DNA of 64,000 nucleotides, taken from NCBI RefSeq assembly GCF_009856605.1, contig NZ_CP047242.1:1672001-1736000 (forward strand), in the 5' to 3' direction. The DNA is from Trichormus variabilis 0441. GTDB lineage: Bacteria > Cyanobacteriota > Cyanobacteriia > Cyanobacteriales > Nostocaceae. Below, in pieces: positions 63,494-64,000 of this stretch. The notes under the pieces were generated by a model that searched no databases, had not been told where the DNA came from, and was given only the letters and a program-made list of their open reading frames with translations. Numbering within the stretch: position 1 is the first letter of the stretch; the number at the start of each line of letters is the position of its first letter. Position numbers and translations under genes: made by a program.

Positions 63494-64000
63494 ATGCTCA
63501 AGCCAGAATTGCAAGCTAAATTCCTCAGCCACCTCAGCAACCGTAAGAACAGAGAAGAAGAAGGTTTTACCTTAATTGAATTGCTAGTTGTAGTAATTAT
63601 TATCGGTGTACTTGCGGCGATCGCGTTACCTTCGCTACTTGGACAGGTAAACAAAGCCAAACAGTCAGAAGCGAGAAACTACGTAGGTACAGTCAACCGT
63701 TCTCAACAAGCTTACTACCTAGAATACCAAAAGTTTGCTACCAACCTTGACGAATTACAAGTAGGTATTAGAACTCAATCTGAAAATTATCAGTATACTA
63801 TTGCTGGTGGTGGTACATCTGCGGCTCAATTCAAAGGAACAGCTTATAAAGCAGCACTTAAATCATACTATGGATTAGTAGGTACAACCCAAGGAAGCAG
63901 TGCTACCTCAGAAGCCCTAACACTAGCAATAGCCTGTGAGACAGCAGGACCTAGCCAATCTGTGGCTGATGTCACCACATTCGGTACAACGTGTGCAGCA
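63494..64000 (+). CDS. Type IV pilin (PilA-like), partial at window end
   Basis: The frame is open from ATG 63494 to the end of the window (169 codons, no stop). A 24-residue leader ends in EEEG before FTLIELLVVVIIIGVLAAIA, the classical prepilin cleavage site and hydrophobic N-helix with Glu5. A Lys/Gln-rich helix and a Gly/Ser/Thr-rich globular part follow, with cysteines late (ACETAG, TTCAA) that may form a disulfide. The product would be exported and assembled into pili after PilD cleavage. The end of the gene is outside the window. Confidence 0.94.
   Translation, partial: MLKPELQAKFLSHLSNRKNREEEGFTLIELLVVVIIIGVLAAIALPSLLGQVNKAKQSEARNYVGTVNRSQQAYYLEYQKFATNLDELQVGIRTQSENYQYTIAGGGTSAAQFKGTAYKAALKSYYGLVGTTQGSSATSEALTLAIACETAGPSQSVADVTTFGTTCAA

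Overview
The window looks like chromosomal DNA of a filamentous, heterocyst-forming cyanobacterium (Nostoc/Anabaena/Trichormus group). The evidence is the very frequent HIP1 octamer GCGATCGC, NdhM, TxlA and KGG-repeat proteins, families largely confined to cyanobacteria (the Npun_R2821-type pair, the DUF3616 protein, a truncated cyanophycin synthetase paralogue next to a cyanophycinase), heptamer-type tandem repeats (TGACTGT-like), and many small palindromic repeats in spacers and occasionally inside genes. From memory the cyanophycin pair with a small gene between resembles the second cph locus of Nostoc PCC 7120; I could not check this. No rRNA, tRNA or CRISPR array was found.

Layout. 1-1.6 kb is accessory DNA: a 487-bp cargo-less element with Tn7-like/type V-K-CAST-like ends, a decayed reading frame abutting it, and a lone winged-helix protein. 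2.2-8.4 kb holds ordinary genes: a DUF218 protein, a C-terminal processing protease, a family-2 glycosyltransferase, a LuxR-type response regulator, a small conserved protein and ndhM. 9.0-15.8 kb is the most intriguing stretch: a zinc-ribbon PP2C phosphatase with a membrane anchor, a caspase-like CHAT protease fused to a phosphothreonine-reading FHA domain, an acidic protein of unknown function, and a convergent FHA domain fused to a PrsW intramembrane protease. Together they could form a phosphorylation-controlled proteolysis module (inference). 15.8-16.9 kb is a long spacer with a MITE-like repeat and a probable small transcript that has its own promoter, a 21-codon ORF and a strong terminator.

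16.9-36.9 kb: a secreted protein, a polytopic membrane protein, a class II aldolase, an SDR-fold protein lacking the catalytic Tyr/Lys, a KGG stress protein, DNA ligase LigA, a giant CheB-CheR-PAS-histidine kinase-receiver hybrid, an HMA-like/PAP2 phosphatase fusion, an M1 aminopeptidase with HEAT-like repeats, a secreted protein of unknown function, and an ABC1/UbiB-like kinase followed by a small membrane protein.

37.5-46.1 kb is a cell-surface glycan locus. One plus-strand glycosyltransferase-like gene converges, across a bidirectional terminator, on a six-gene minus-strand operon: two GT4 enzymes, an ABC exporter carrying two HisKA-like bundles, a GT10 fucosyltransferase-like enzyme and two tandem GT8-like paralogues. 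46.2-52.5 kb is housekeeping: GloB, ribosomal protein L9, intein-free DnaB, FKBP, a phasin-like protein, a TIGR03792-type protein and DAHP synthase. 52.7-56.5 kb is the cyanophycin locus. 56.6-64 kb holds TxlA, a NIL-ferredoxin, a DUF3616 protein, a CHAD protein, two proteins of unknown function, MltA and the start of a type IV pilin gene that runs off the window.

Repeat biology is a theme. Four copies (one doubtful) of a MITE-like family lie in spacers, and heptamer-repeat inverted pairs tend to lie between convergent genes. All family assignments come from reading the translated sequence by eye; no database search was possible.
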